Source of the DNA: Purshia tridentata
Lineage: Eukaryota; Streptophyta; Magnoliopsida; Rosales; Rosaceae
NCBI GenBank assembly: GCA_003254885.1
Contig: QANT01005631.1
Span: 1 to 64,000, forward strand
Direction of reading: 5' to 3'
Length of the DNA: 64,000 nt
Under the pieces are notes generated by a model, which did not search any database, was not told the DNA's origin, and was given only the letters and a program-made list of their open reading frames with translations. The position numbers and the translations under genes were made by a program. The stretch's first letter is position 1. The number at the start of each line of letters is the position of its first letter. Below, piece by piece: positions 43,954 to 56,575 of the stretch.

Positions 43954-45483
43954 TCAAGCTTTAGCAGGTTGATCATCATCATCCTCAATATCCCAGCTCA
44001 AGTCTTCTTCTTCTTCAGCTGTACTGAGCCGCTTCCGCAGCTCAGCTCTGTTAGGACTTCCACTTCCACTTCCACTATGGCTGCCTTTTTTGTCATCAAT
44101 GCTGCTAAGATCCTCAATCTCATCCCAGCCAAGGTCTTCTTCCTCAGGCGTAGACGACTGGTTTGAAACAACTACAACATCACTATCTTTACTAAATTCA
44201 GCAGCCTCATTCTTCCCCTCCAAAACCACCTTCTCATCAGCCTTTGACACCCAAGCTTTCTTCTCAGAATCCCCCTCTACATGCATTTTCTGCTCAGGCT
44301 CTTTACCATCACTCAACTCCACAACACTTCCTTTGGTCCCATCATCCATTTTAGAACCCTCCCCTCCCTTCTCATCAACAATGCTAGAAGTCCCACCTTG
44401 TGATTCCTCAACACAACTCTCTTCCTTGACAATTTTTTTCTCAGAATCTTTAGCAACCAACTCCCTATCCGCCGCTAAATCGCCTTCCGGCGCCACATTA
44501 GCCTCTTCACCAATACTGCTCACCTCTCCCACATTACTGGAACTCTTGTCTCCAAACTCATTACCAACCCTCAACCCCATGTCCTTCACAGCTTTACCAA
44601 CATCTTCAGCAGCCACTTCAGTATTGTTTTTCGCTGAATTCGCTTTCGACCCCACATTACTCACATTATCATCGTACTCATCATCATCAACATCCCAACT
44701 CAATTCCTCATCCTCTTCAATCGAAATGGCCCGCTTCACAAGATTAGCTCTAACATCTTCAGCTTGCTTAAGCTTATGAACCCTATAAAAGTACCTACAC
44801 CAAAACGTTTCATGATCAACACCATTCGGAACAACCCTTTTGTAAACACTCTCCAAAGCTCCATTTTCTTCAAACAACCCCTCAATTTCTTCACTTTTAT
44901 CTTCCAAAACAAACCCTACTCTCCATTTCTCAAACTCATCCAAATCCTCAGGTTCCTCACAGAATGTGCTGGCGTCACCCTGAATTGCTCGGACCTGAGA
45001 TTCGAACCTACTGTACCGTTTCGAATTCAACCCCTGTTGGGAGCTATTATAGCTTTGGCTGTTGTTGGTATCAGAGGAATCCGATTCATGATCAGCGGCG
45101 AGGATCGTGTCCGTACCCTGAGAGATGATCTGGGCCGTCCCTTTCAGCACGGTATTCCCGAACTCATCGATGACGTGCCCAACTGACTCCAACGAGCCAT
45201 GAGCTACCTCGATCTCTTTCTTCAGACCCAACCCGAATTCCTGCAAGTCGCGACGGTAGGTCTCGATGACGGACTCGGATTTGGTAGCTAGGGTTTTGAT
45301 CAGATCACCAAACATCCACCCGCCACTGTTGCCACTTGGGTTTGGATTGGGTTGGGTTGGTGGGGATTTCGGATCTGGGTGTTCTTGTTCCTGTTCCTGG
45401 TTGTCATGAGACCCGGATTCGGATTCGGATTCGGAATTTGGAGGATCTGGGTCGTCAGCGAATACGGACTTGAAGAAATTCAT
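43954..45483 (-). CDS. BSD domain-containing protein
   Basis: Single exon, 509 residues. The BSD domain lies at about 176-245 and includes the characteristic FW...FYRVHKLKQAE (ETFWCRYFYRVHKL). BSD domains occur in TFIIH p62 and in synapse-associated proteins; this protein is of the plant BSD-only type and its role is not known. Residues 10-55 are acidic and Pro-rich. The 55-130 segment (WMFGDLIKTLATKSESVIETYRRDLQEFG) is amphipathic and resembles the N-terminal part of SYAP1-like proteins. The C-terminal half is low-complexity and acidic, with three similar LSWD/LGWD motifs (near residues 258, 456 and 496). The start is the first ATG and there are no introns. Confidence 0.9.
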   Translation of the reverse strand: MNFFKSVFADDPDPPNSESESESGSHDNQEQEQEHPDPKSPPTQPNPNPSGNSGGWMFGDLIKTLATKSESVIETYRRDLQEFGLGLKKEIEVAHGSLESVGHVIDEFGNTVLKGTAQIISQGTDTILAADHESDSSDTNNSQSYNSSQQGLNSKRYSRFESQVRAIQGDASTFCEEPEDLDEFEKWRVGFVLEDKSEEIEGLFEENGALESVYKRVVPNGVDHETFWCRYFYRVHKLKQAEDVRANLVKRAISIEEDEELSWDVDDDEYDDNVSNVGSKANSAKNNTEVAAEDVGKAVKDMGLRVGNEFGDKSSSNVGEVSSIGEEANVAPEGDLAADRELVAKDSEKKIVKEESCVEESQGGTSSIVDEKGGEGSKMDDGTKGSVVELSDGKEPEQKMHVEGDSEKKAWVSKADEKVVLEGKNEAAEFSKDSDVVVVSNQSSTPEEEDLGWDEIEDLSSIDDKKGSHSGSGSGSPNRAELRKRLSTAEEEEDLSWDIEDDDDQPAKA

Positions 45484-46777
45484 GGAGGATTTTTTGAGGA
45501 AGCAGATAGATTGGGAATTACCAGAAAATGTGAAAAGAGAGACGGGTTGGAATTGGATTGAGGTTATGGAAATTTAGGTAGATTGTGTTACCAGACGCTG
45601 GGTGCGCAGTGCGCATCAGTGAGGTGGATGGTCAATGTCTGGTCTCTGGGCCTCTGGCTGATATATGAGCTCAGATAAGCAGATGAACCGGTGAATGGTA
45701 AGTCAATGGGCCTATGGCATTTTGGCAAATGGAGGTTCTAAAGAAACCCCGCAGTTTTCTTTTCAAACCCTACACAAACCTTTTTTGTTTTAAAAATGTT
45801 TCAATTTTATTCTCAATTAGAAAAAATAAATAAACAACAATATAGCCACCCCCCATCCCGCATGAAACATATAGATAACTACATTTCTCTATACATTCAC
45901 TTGTTATATATATATATATACAAATTGACGTTTCAACGTGCGGATCTACATTTTTTTCTCCTTTCCTCTTTAGGAGTGGTTGAGTTTTTCTTAATTAATT
46001 GTAATTCAATAATTGAAAGAGATGAGTGAATAATGAGGGAAAATAAGGTATGTATATAGCAGCCATTTTAAATTAAGAAGCAAATATCTCAAACTATAAT
46101 TAATTAAGGGGAAAAAAAACTATAATTAACAAAAAAAGGACAAAATTGACATTTTCAAGGTAAAATTAAGGGGAAAAAAAACTATAATTAACAAAAAAAG
46201 TCAAGTATATCAAAAAAAGGACAAAATTGACATTTTCAAGGTAAATAAACTAATTAATATCAAACTACATTGGATCTGAAGATGTAATTCCACACATATA
46301 GAAATAATGTTCAGACGGACACATTAAAACTCTGGTAAATGATCTTCGATCAGTCAATGCCCATATATATATATGTATGCCTTCCTTGTGCGATGCCCAT
46401 CATAAGTTGCAGCAGAAGAAGAAAAAAGGTACTCTTCCTCCATGTGTACACTATGCCACTAACAATCCTCTTAATTAAGCTCTTCTCCCTGTAATTAAAA
46501 CCAGCTTCAACCCAAATTAAATCACTTCCCAAAGTTTTCCTTTTCTTTCTATAATTTCAAGAATTTTTTATATATTTTTATGAAGAAAATAAATAAGTAA
46601 GAAAAAAGGGTTTGGCACATTAATTACCCATTAACCATATATTTTCACCTTCTTGCTCTTCTAATTAATAATTAATTAATCAAACTCCCTTATCCCCCTC
46701 AATTGATCCTAGATTTGATCCAAGCTCCACTCACTAATCATTGCATGTAATATATATGGATTTTATCTTTGTCGATC
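45484..46777. other. Intergenic between BSD and GATL genes
   Basis: BSD promoter with a TGGGCC motif near 45707, then AT-rich sequence with a (TA)n run at about 45907-45921, a tandem repeat (46103-46240), and probably the GATL 3' UTR. No gene seen. Confidence 0.65.
46103..46240. repeat. Two-copy tandem repeat, ~65-75 bp
   Basis: The blocks 'attaaggggaaaaaaaac', 'tataattaacaaaaaaag' and 'gacaaaattgacattttc' occur twice in a row. The second copy has a short insertion. Confidence 0.85.
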
Positions 46778-47952
46778 TCATTCTTCCAGATAATGAGTGG
46801 ATGAACGGTAGAGATCGTATGGGGCCCAAAGATGATCAACGGTGCAGGGCTTTCTGGAATCTAACCTCAACCATGGCTTGCCTTTGCCACTCCAATGAAG
46901 CAGGCTAATGGGCCCAGGATGCAAACTCCTACACTTGCCTTCAAGATTGTCCCCACCAAGCCCATGTTGGTTCCACCTATGATTAACGGCCCTGATTTCT
47001 CCAGCCAACACCAACAAAAATGGTGGCAAAGAGCCCAAGTGATAAATCCTCTTTTGCTTCTGCACAGCCATCCACTCCTCCATTTTCTTTGTGTACCCTC
47101 CTTGCCTCCATTTGTCCACATCCACCACCATAACTCCTGTGTTGAAATAACAAGGTTTTCGACCCTCAAATGTCTTGGACAATACTGGGTCTGACCAGAA
47201 CAATTGTGTGAAGTAATTGGTAAAGTTTGCATGGCAGTATTCTGGTGCAGCCAATACCTGTTTAATTGTCCAGAGAATGACCAACATAACATTATTAATC
47301 TTTTAATTTGCATGCGACAAATATTTGCTTACGTACTTATCTAGTATTTGTTCATCTTAAAAATCCAATGAAAACCTACCTTGCCCTCCAAGTCAACCTT
47401 CCATAACTTAGCAACGTCGTCCACAACCACAAGGTCTGAGTCCAAGTATATAACCCTTTTCACATCAGCAGGGATGATATCCGCCAAATAAATTCTTGCA
47501 TAGTTCAAGGGTTGGTCCAAGGCTTGGCGTATAGACTTTGATATTTTTCCTCGCACGCGGTTTGATTCAAAACGATACACATTGAATTTCAGGTACGGGA
47601 ACGTGGATTTGATGTTGGAGAGTACGTCAGGCTCGAAGCGAGCCCACAGGAAGTGGAACTCAACCATCTCCGGGCACGTGGAATGCTGTAGAATGGAAAA
47701 CACAGCAGCCATGGTGCCTCTTAGGTAATTGGAGTCCAGTGTCATGGCAATGTGGATCTTCTCCTCCTGGCATCCGTCCCCATTGCGAAACGCCGGGGCT
47801 TCCCGGAAGATGTTGACATCCGGGGAGGGCTTCCGGATGAGGCCGAGGCGAATGCCTGTGGTGGTGGCAGCCGCGGCAAGGCGGTGGTGGTGGAAGATGA
47901 GGAAGAGGAGGAAAGACAGGAGGCCAATAGGGTTTGAGGAGGAGGAGGCCAT
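46778..47952 (-). CDS. Galacturonosyltransferase-like protein (GATL, GT8)
   Basis: Golgi or secretory glycosyltransferase of family GT8, GATL clade, linked in plants to pectin and xylan synthesis. Two exons, 47380-47952 and 46778-47257, 350 residues, the usual GATL length. The N terminus is a hydrophobic signal ([10 protein letters not shown]) rather than the long transmembrane stem of true GAUTs. [23 protein letters not shown] starts the GT8 fold. DSD at 171-173 is the metal-binding Dx[11 protein letters not shown] near 311-320 is the conserved C-terminal motif. One intron splits the DxD half from the rest; Arabidopsis GATL genes mostly lack introns, from memory. It is divergent from RRP4. 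Confidence 0.93.
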
Positions 47953-48979
47953 CCTGTCCTTAATGGGAAAAAAGGTGGAGGTGGGTCAAGGATGAAGAGC
48001 AGGATCAGGGAGAGTGGTAGCCATTGCTAGGCTGGTTGAGAGAAGGTTTAGGAAGGAGAGAGGTTACAAATTAATGGGTTGATATATAAAAATAATTGGG
48101 AACAAGGTAGGGGGGTTGGTGGGATTGTGAGGAAGAGAAGATTCCTCGGAGGAATAAGGTAAGCTACTACCCCATGGTTGCAAAATCATGCATGCGTAAG
48201 GCATTAATAACCTAAAATTGTTTGTTTCTTGAAGATCAATTTTTTATTTAATTATTCTATATTGATTAATTTTAGTTCTTTGATATCTACCCTCCATTTT
48301 TTTTGCCTCCTTAAAAGGTGAAGGATGAGGATCTTTAGTCATGATGATATATTGACCAAATAAAGTGAATTTCAAAAAAGATATTCTTTAGTCAAAAACT
48401 AGTCATAGTTTTAATTACAAGTGAATAGTTACAAGATTTGTTACGATTATGTAATAAATATATCGGTAAGAAAATCTTACAGCATTACTTTTAATTTATG
48501 AAAAATTATTGTGTATGATTGTAAAAGATTATCCGATCAAATTAGTCAAACATGACACATATTTCAATAAAATATAAAAATATATCATTTTTATACCTCA
48601 ATTTTTTATATAAATTTTAGGTTGGGGTTGGAGGTGGAATGTTTATTTTTAGTTTTTTACTTAAGGGCAATAAAGGAAAAAAGTTGAAGGTGGTGTCGAG
48701 AGAAATTAAGGCTGTGTATCTAGAAGCTCTAAAAACACAAAAGTTAACAAGGCCCAGTCACGGCCACGGCGTCCGTTCTAGTGTGGGCTTGTTTATCGGG
48801 TCTAAATGTGGACCAATTCAGCGGCCCAATCGTATTAAATTGACAATTAGGGTTTATCATTTCCCTCTTCTACAACGGCTCCCTAAACCCTCTTTTGGTC
48901 AGATCCCAATCGTGTAATCTAAGAACGCAGGTTAGGGTTCAGTTAGGGTTTTTCTTCTCTATCTTCTACAGTGAAAAAG
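47953..48979. promoter_or_regulatory. Divergent GATL/RRP4 promoter region
   Basis: A 1-kb spacer between two head-to-head start codons. The RRP4 side holds several telo-box and TGGGCC-type motifs (see 48745-48955). The GATL side has no evident motif. The middle is AT-rich. Confidence 0.6.
48745..48955 (+). promoter_or_regulatory. Telo-box and site II motif cluster before RRP4
   Basis: GGCCCA-type motifs (site II, TGGGCY) lie at 48751, 48784 and 48823. Telo-boxes (AAACCCTAA-like, either strand) lie at 48847, 48881, 48932 and 48943. In plants this combination marks promoters of ribosomal, translation and RNA-processing genes. Confidence 0.6.
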
Positions 48980-51138
48980 ATGAGAGAGTTAAAGCTCTCG
49001 TTGAACCAAACACAGAAGGTTCGGCTACAGAGAGCTCTGGAGAAGCTCGAGTCTGTGTCTTCAAAGGCCAATTCCAGTGCTTCAGTTACAGTCGCCGATA
49101 CAATCCCAGTTAATTATGAAGACGGCGTTCTTAAGTATTTCTCTCCTCTCTCTAAAATGCTTTTTGAATTTTAAGTTGGGGTTTTATTTTATTTTTTTAA
49201 TAATTTGTAAAAACATTTCTGGGTCACTGGTTTTTCGTCTAAATTCAGGGGACACGGGACCTCAGAAGTCAATGGTGAAGTTGTTGCGACCGTTTGCGGT
49301 GTCGTTGAGCGTGTGAATAAGCTGGTCTATGTGCGTGCTTTAAGGGCCAGGTAATCACTAATCCATTGTGCTAACTTCTTTTATATGGTAATTAAAAGAT
49401 AATTGGTAATTTGGTGCTTATTGAATTATCAAATGATTGTAGGTACAAACCAGAGGTTGGAGATATTATAGTAGGCCGTGTTATTGAGGTAAGAGCAGGA
49501 ATGCTCAATCTTTTTTAATTATTTTTATTTAGAATTGCAGCATTTTGTTTACTGTTATTATCTGATACTTAATCATTGTTCAGGTAGCTCCAAAGCGGTG
49601 GAGAGTGGAGATAAACTATAGCCATGATGCAGTTTTGATGCTTTCCTCAATGAACTTGCCTGACGGCATCCAGGTATAATTGTTATCCCGAATTGATAAC
49701 ATGTATCAGTAGTGACAAAGAAAATGATGAGGTGTTCGAAACGTCAATTCTACAGTTTAACATGTTAACATAATTATATAATCCTCCATAGAGTCATCTT
49801 GCTATATATAAAATCTGTAAGATGAACTAGCTATTCTTAGTTTGAATTTGAATTTCTTCATGGAACTAATTTGAAATTTACTTATATGATAAATGTGGCA
49901 TAATTCCAAATAATCTATACTCTTAAAATGGAATTGTGGCGAGGTTCGATTTGGATCATCCATTACTGTAACTTTGACTATACATGTATAATAGTATTAC
50001 ATGAGAGGGCTTTTATTGGCAGGTGCCAAGGTACAATATATTTTGAGCCACTATGGTGGTAAAAATTCTCTGATTTTAATCTAAAAGTAAGGAAAATTGC
50101 GCCATCTTTCTTTGCAATTCCCTCATTTACGTTTCACTGTTTTAATTGCCAGAGACGCCGCACTGCACTGGATGAACTCAACATGCGCAGCATTTTTGAA
50201 GAGAATGATGTTATTTGTGTTAGTCCTATAACATATACTACTGGCCTAATTGAATTAAAAAAAAGTATGTATTAATAATAATTCAATGTTGCAATTTCCT
50301 TTTCTAGGCTGAAGTTCGTGGTTTTCAACATGATGGTTTACATCTCCAAGCAAGAAGTCAGAAGTATGGCAAGGTCTGTCTTCTTTATTCTTCTTTATAA
50401 TTTCTGAACTTCTAGAAATATTTTTCTGAGTGACCTTAAAGGGGGGAGCTAGTGGCTAGAATTGAAGAAGTGTGGGAGAGAATTCTTACAATAAGTCAGA
50501 TATATCTCTTTATTCCCATGGTTGTTGCTTTTCAAGCAAATGTTCACATGTTTATTTTCCGAAACATGCTTCTGGTCATTATTTTACTCGAGTCTTCTTC
50601 TTATCTCAATAGTTTATTTGGCATATTATCATGTTTTTGTTGTTAATGTTTATCATATTGATTATAACCTGAATTGCAGCTTGGAAGGGGTCAATTGCTC
50701 ACAGTCCCTTCTTATCTAGTGAAAAGACGCAAACAGCACTTCCATCATTTGGAACAGTATGGAATTGACCTAATACTTGGTTGTAATGGATTCATCTGGG
50801 TTGGTGAACATGTGAAAGTTACAGACGATATGGTAGGGGATCAAGTGAACAAACCGGAACAACATTATACTGAATCCGATAAAAGTTCCTTAAGTCTTGA
50901 AGAGCCAGAAAGAAACTACACTCCCCAAAAGACAAGAGAGAACATATGCAGGACTGCAAATGCCATTCGCATACTGTCTACTCTAGGCTTCAATATTACC
51001 ATAGAAGTGATAACTGAGACGGTTGATTTGAGCAGTTCTCTAAATGTTGCTATACATGAAATGCTTGCTTCAGAGTTCTGTGTTCTGGTTGCAGAAAAGG
51101 AGGCTTTAAGGCGAAGCTTGACTAAAAAGAAGGGATGA
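48980..51138 (+). CDS. RRP4: Exosome complex subunit RRP4
   Basis: RNA-binding cap subunit of the 3'-5' RNA exosome (nucleus and cytosol), used in rRNA maturation and RNA decay. Seven exons: 48980-49134, 49249-49350, 49443-49488, 49584-49673, 50153-50218, 50308-50373, 50680-51138, 327 residues. The N-terminal domain contains GHGT (typical of RRP4). The S1 domain has PEVGDIIVGRVIEVAPKRW, and the segment RRRTALDELNMRSIFEENDVICAEV follows. The KH-type part starts LGRGQLLTVPSYLVKRRKQHF and includes GIDLILGCNGFIWVG. The C terminus is basic (RRSLTKKKG). The ATG starts MRELKLSLNQTQ. It converges with ABP1. Confidence 0.94.
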
Positions 51139-51678
51139 TTTGTTGTGTAATTTGTGAATCCAGTTAACATAGCACTTTTCTGCAAAACTTTAAAGTTAGA
51201 GATCTCTAGGCGTGCATCACAACTGTGCTCATTTCATACTCTGTGGATTAGAGGAACTTGGCGGCCTTCCCCATTAAGCATTAGAGGGATGCTATTAAGA
51301 TCAGCCTCTATTCCCAAGTGGTTTTCCTCAGTAAAAAGTTCTAAAAATTGCTAAATTTATTGACGTTGATATCGAACGCATTTAACCTGGCTTTTTGTGA
51401 ATTGAAACACATTGCTCACTACTTTCATCACTAGGAAACAAAATATATTATTGTAAAAATGGTTTGGGCTGTAGAAAATATTTTCTTGGAAAATGTACAT
51501 TGAATAACAAGAAAAAGTATTCATACCATGTGGCCGAAAAGTAGGGACTGTTTTAAGTTGCTTATATCACACAGCAATCTAGCATACATCTTAAACCTTG
51601 AAAGGCTGCCAAACCTTTCTAGTTTCTATTCTATTTGAAGTTAGAAACTATATAATGGCTGTATACCGTTCTCAAATA
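51139..51678. other. Convergent 3' spacer, RRP4/ABP1
   Basis: 3' UTRs of both genes. No other feature seen. Confidence 0.7.
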
Positions 51679-53398
<1,720 letters not shown>

Positions 53399-54223
53399 TT
53401 TCTAGTTACTTCTACGACTTCTATATTTCCTTCGAAATTCCTACGGTTTCTATAGAAAGAGACGGCTGAATGCCCGGCCTCTTACTCTTACGACGTCGTT
53501 TCGTTTGACGTATAGATGTGAGTCTCAAGTGACTTCTGCTCGAATGGGTCACACGGTCCAGAGGCTAAGAACTAGGCCCATGGCATTAAGTCCATCATCA
53601 ATTCCAATGGGTCACTCGGCCCAAAGGTTAAGAGTTTTTTGCAGTTTTCCATCCAAAATTTAGGGATTTTACAAACTTGGCCTTGATTGAAACTTTTATA
53701 ATTATAGGGATTAAAGAAAAAATATCCAAATCACATGGACATATTATGTAATTTGGCAACAAAAAAAAAACAAAAAACAAAAAATAGCGTATATAGTAGT
53801 GTTGATGAAATTAATTCTTATGCTGCAGTTGCAGCCAAACGAGACTAAGAAAAGTTCCATTACGATTCATCCATTGACGATGTTTTATCGATCTGAGAGG
53901 AAGAAGATGAACAAGAGCAATAAAAATTCAGGATTTTATATACATATTTATCATTGCATTACTTTGTTCTAACTATATTTTCACTTGTTAAATATCCATC
54001 CTATTAACAACACTGCCTGAACATGAACGCGTCAATTTCATCACAACAAATCCCAAAACAATGATGATGATATTTGTGGCTCCTGCAGATGAGGCAAGCA
54101 CCAGTGTGTCCTGTAAATGTACAAGCTTAATTTTCTCGTACTTTGCGGCCATCAGCATTGACAAGTTTCATATAAAGTTATGTGCCTATCAATTCATTTG
54201 AAGAGAGCAAACAATTTGGATTC
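53399..54223. other. ABP1 promoter and Ycf49-like 3' region
   Basis: The first ~250 bp are the ABP1 5' UTR and promoter with two GGCCCA motifs (about 53573 and 53617). The rest is AT-rich, and its far end should hold the 3' UTR of the next gene. Confidence 0.6.
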
Positions 54224-55809
54224 CTAGCCTTTTCTTTGTAGGCACCCCATCTGTAGAAATATTGTATATGTTAGCTGAAAAAGAAAAAAAGAATCACAGC
54301 TTCTAAAAGGGAATGCCTAATTCATATATCTGATTGTATATATACCTTCCATGCATACATGGCAAAGAAGGCTATGGTATCAGCAGACCAAACAACTGCA
54401 AAGGACTTCCAAAAGAATGGGATTGTAACATTAAGTAATGGGACGAGGAGAAAGAGATAGTTTAGTGCTTCTTTCTCATTCTTTGAGCAGTCTCGGGCTC
54501 GCAGTGAAGGAATTGCTGCAAACATTAGAAGATTTACATTCCTTGTTAAAATCCAATTCTGCACTATGTAAAATATTGAACCATGTGCAAATTAACTGTA
54601 AACCACAATATGAGACAACTGCCTATTTCACTTCAATTTTAAAAGCTCTCCAATGGAAGTGGGTATGTAGAAAGATTTAAGTAACATGTTCCAAACATAC
54701 TTTTAGTACAAGGGAAAGTGAAAAATTTGCAATAAAAGTGAGCGGGGGAGATAACTTACTAAACATCCAAATGGACCACATTCCCATTAACCTCCATAAG
54801 TCTGGTTCGTTTGATGGGAATATGAGATTGAAAGACAGAACTCCACCTAATAGCATGGAAGCATAGCCTTGAACCTCAAAAACAGTGTACAAAGTAGAAC
54901 CAGGCACGGCCGGGTTTTTGGAAGCTGTGGAAGCTCTTGGTGCAAAGGTTGCAGCAGTCTTCTGAACAACCTGTTGTGCAAACTGGAGGCATTAGCCTTG
55001 AGAGTTGAGAGGAGTTGAAAAACAGTATCTTTACATATAGAGGTAACTTAAATCAGAAATATTGTCCAATGCATATTACTTTCATTTAGCTTTGATCTCA
55101 AGGACATGTTGATGCAATTCTATTTTCCCTCCAAATGACAGAACATGCCTTTTTAGCTTCTTCTACTAGTCACCAAAGTCTAAGAAACTACATTATGCTT
55201 GTCAAGGGGCAGGTTAAAATTGTAAACTTATCCTAATATCATTTCTTGCATATAAGTATATAAGTTATAACCACTCAACCCTATAAGGTTATGCAGGAGA
55301 AACCCAATTCTCTCACTTTCTAACTAAAAAAACTGAAGCTTAAAAAAAAAATCTGCCTTTCCAGGATATGGATTGCTAGTAAACCTGAAGCTAAAATCCC
55401 AGTTAGCATAACCAATTTGTTTTACAACGACCCATTTTCACAACCTTCAAGAAGATTTACAAACACACCTAAGAATGTACAAGAACACAACAAAAAAATA
55501 AATAAATAATTGCAGTTTCGTGTACCCAGTAGAATACAAAAGTAAACCAACCTTTTTAAGGTCCTTGTCGAGTGGAGAAACAGTGGGTATAGAGGAGGGC
55601 TTGCTTGCTTCTTTTGGTTCAGCTTCTAGCTCCTGCTTTGGTTCGTCCACTGCCTGTGTATCTAACTCATTGGCATTGGCATATATTTTGAAGAAGATTT
55701 TGCTGGGAAATGGTGTATTATTGGGTGATACGTTTCTTAGGTTCGAAACACTGAAAGGAAATCTTGAAATTTGGTAGTTGCAGAGAGACGTTGAAGTTAA
55801 GGTGTTCAT
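54224..55809 (-). CDS. Ycf49-like (DUF2499) plastid membrane protein
   Basis: Four exons: 55552-55809, 54760-54970, 54346-54515, 54224-54250, 221 residues. The N-terminal ~45 residues look like a plastid transit peptide, followed by an acidic Glu/Pro-rich linker. The conserved part begins PGSTLYTVFEVQGYASMLLGG and includes LIFPSNEPDLWRLMGMWSIWMF, SLRARDCSKNEKEALNYLF and VVWSADTIAFFAMYAWK, with three or four hydrophobic segments. I recognise this as the cyanobacterial/algal Ycf49 family retained in plants. Its molecular function is not established. The last exon is only nine codons. It is head-to-head with PIEZO. Confidence 0.8.
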
Positions 55810-56575
55810 GTTTACTGAGAAGAATGCGATGAGATGAGAGCTGAAAATTCAAGAACTAGGAAGCAGAGTGAAACAGAGGAAGATAAGAAACTTAAGGCAG
55901 GGAAGAGTTCCCAAACAACATTTGGACCTTATTTTGGGCCTCATTCTAAATATACCATTTCTTGGCCCAATATTGTCTATGACCCATTAGAAGTTTCTAC
56001 TGAATACAGATTTTAGCCCAATACGAAACTAACAGTTGCATGACACCAATGAATTCCCCGCGAAAACCAATCACCGTAGTCCGTCAGATTCAGACCCCAA
56101 AAACAGAAATATAAAAAACTCGATAATTAATTCCGATTGGTCAAAAGATTACTTACACGCTACAGAATTATAAAATAATTTTTTATTTATATATATATTT
56201 TTTTTCAAAGCTTCTTGCTAGTTCGCCAATCTCATTTACCATATGATTTATTTCATTTTTGCTGTAAAATTAATGTGACTTTCAGTTCGGACTTGGGACT
56301 AGTAGCTAGAGATTAACATTCTCCTTAATCAGTACCTTCGACGAAGGTTTGATTTGCCGGGAGTTTGGAGGACTAAAGTATCGATATTCTGTTTAATTCG
56401 TTGTCGTCGTCGAAACAGAGAAGAAGAAGCTAGTTAACTTTCTCGGGTTTCAATTCAAATTGGGAGTTTCTGTTTGAAGTTGTCGGGAAATGGTTTTTCG
56501 TGAATTTGATGGTAATCGAAAACCCATTGATTTGTGGAATTGAAGTAATTGTTTTTGGTATTGAGGGCCTCTCTC
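55810..56575. promoter_or_regulatory. Bidirectional promoter, Ycf49-like/PIEZO
   Basis: 766 bp separate the two start codons. GGGCC/GGCCCA motifs lie at about 55936, 55964 and 56013. The PIEZO 5' UTR is the right ~200 bp. Confidence 0.6.

Noticed and set aside
44090-44779. Long Ser-rich open frame antisense to the BSD gene
   Set aside because: Mirror of an acidic Glu/Asp/Ser-rich coding region, which tends to read open on the other strand.
47729-47995. Arg-rich plus-strand frame over the GATL start
   Set aside because: Shadow of the GC-rich GATL first exon; the minus frame holds the signal peptide and GT8 motifs.
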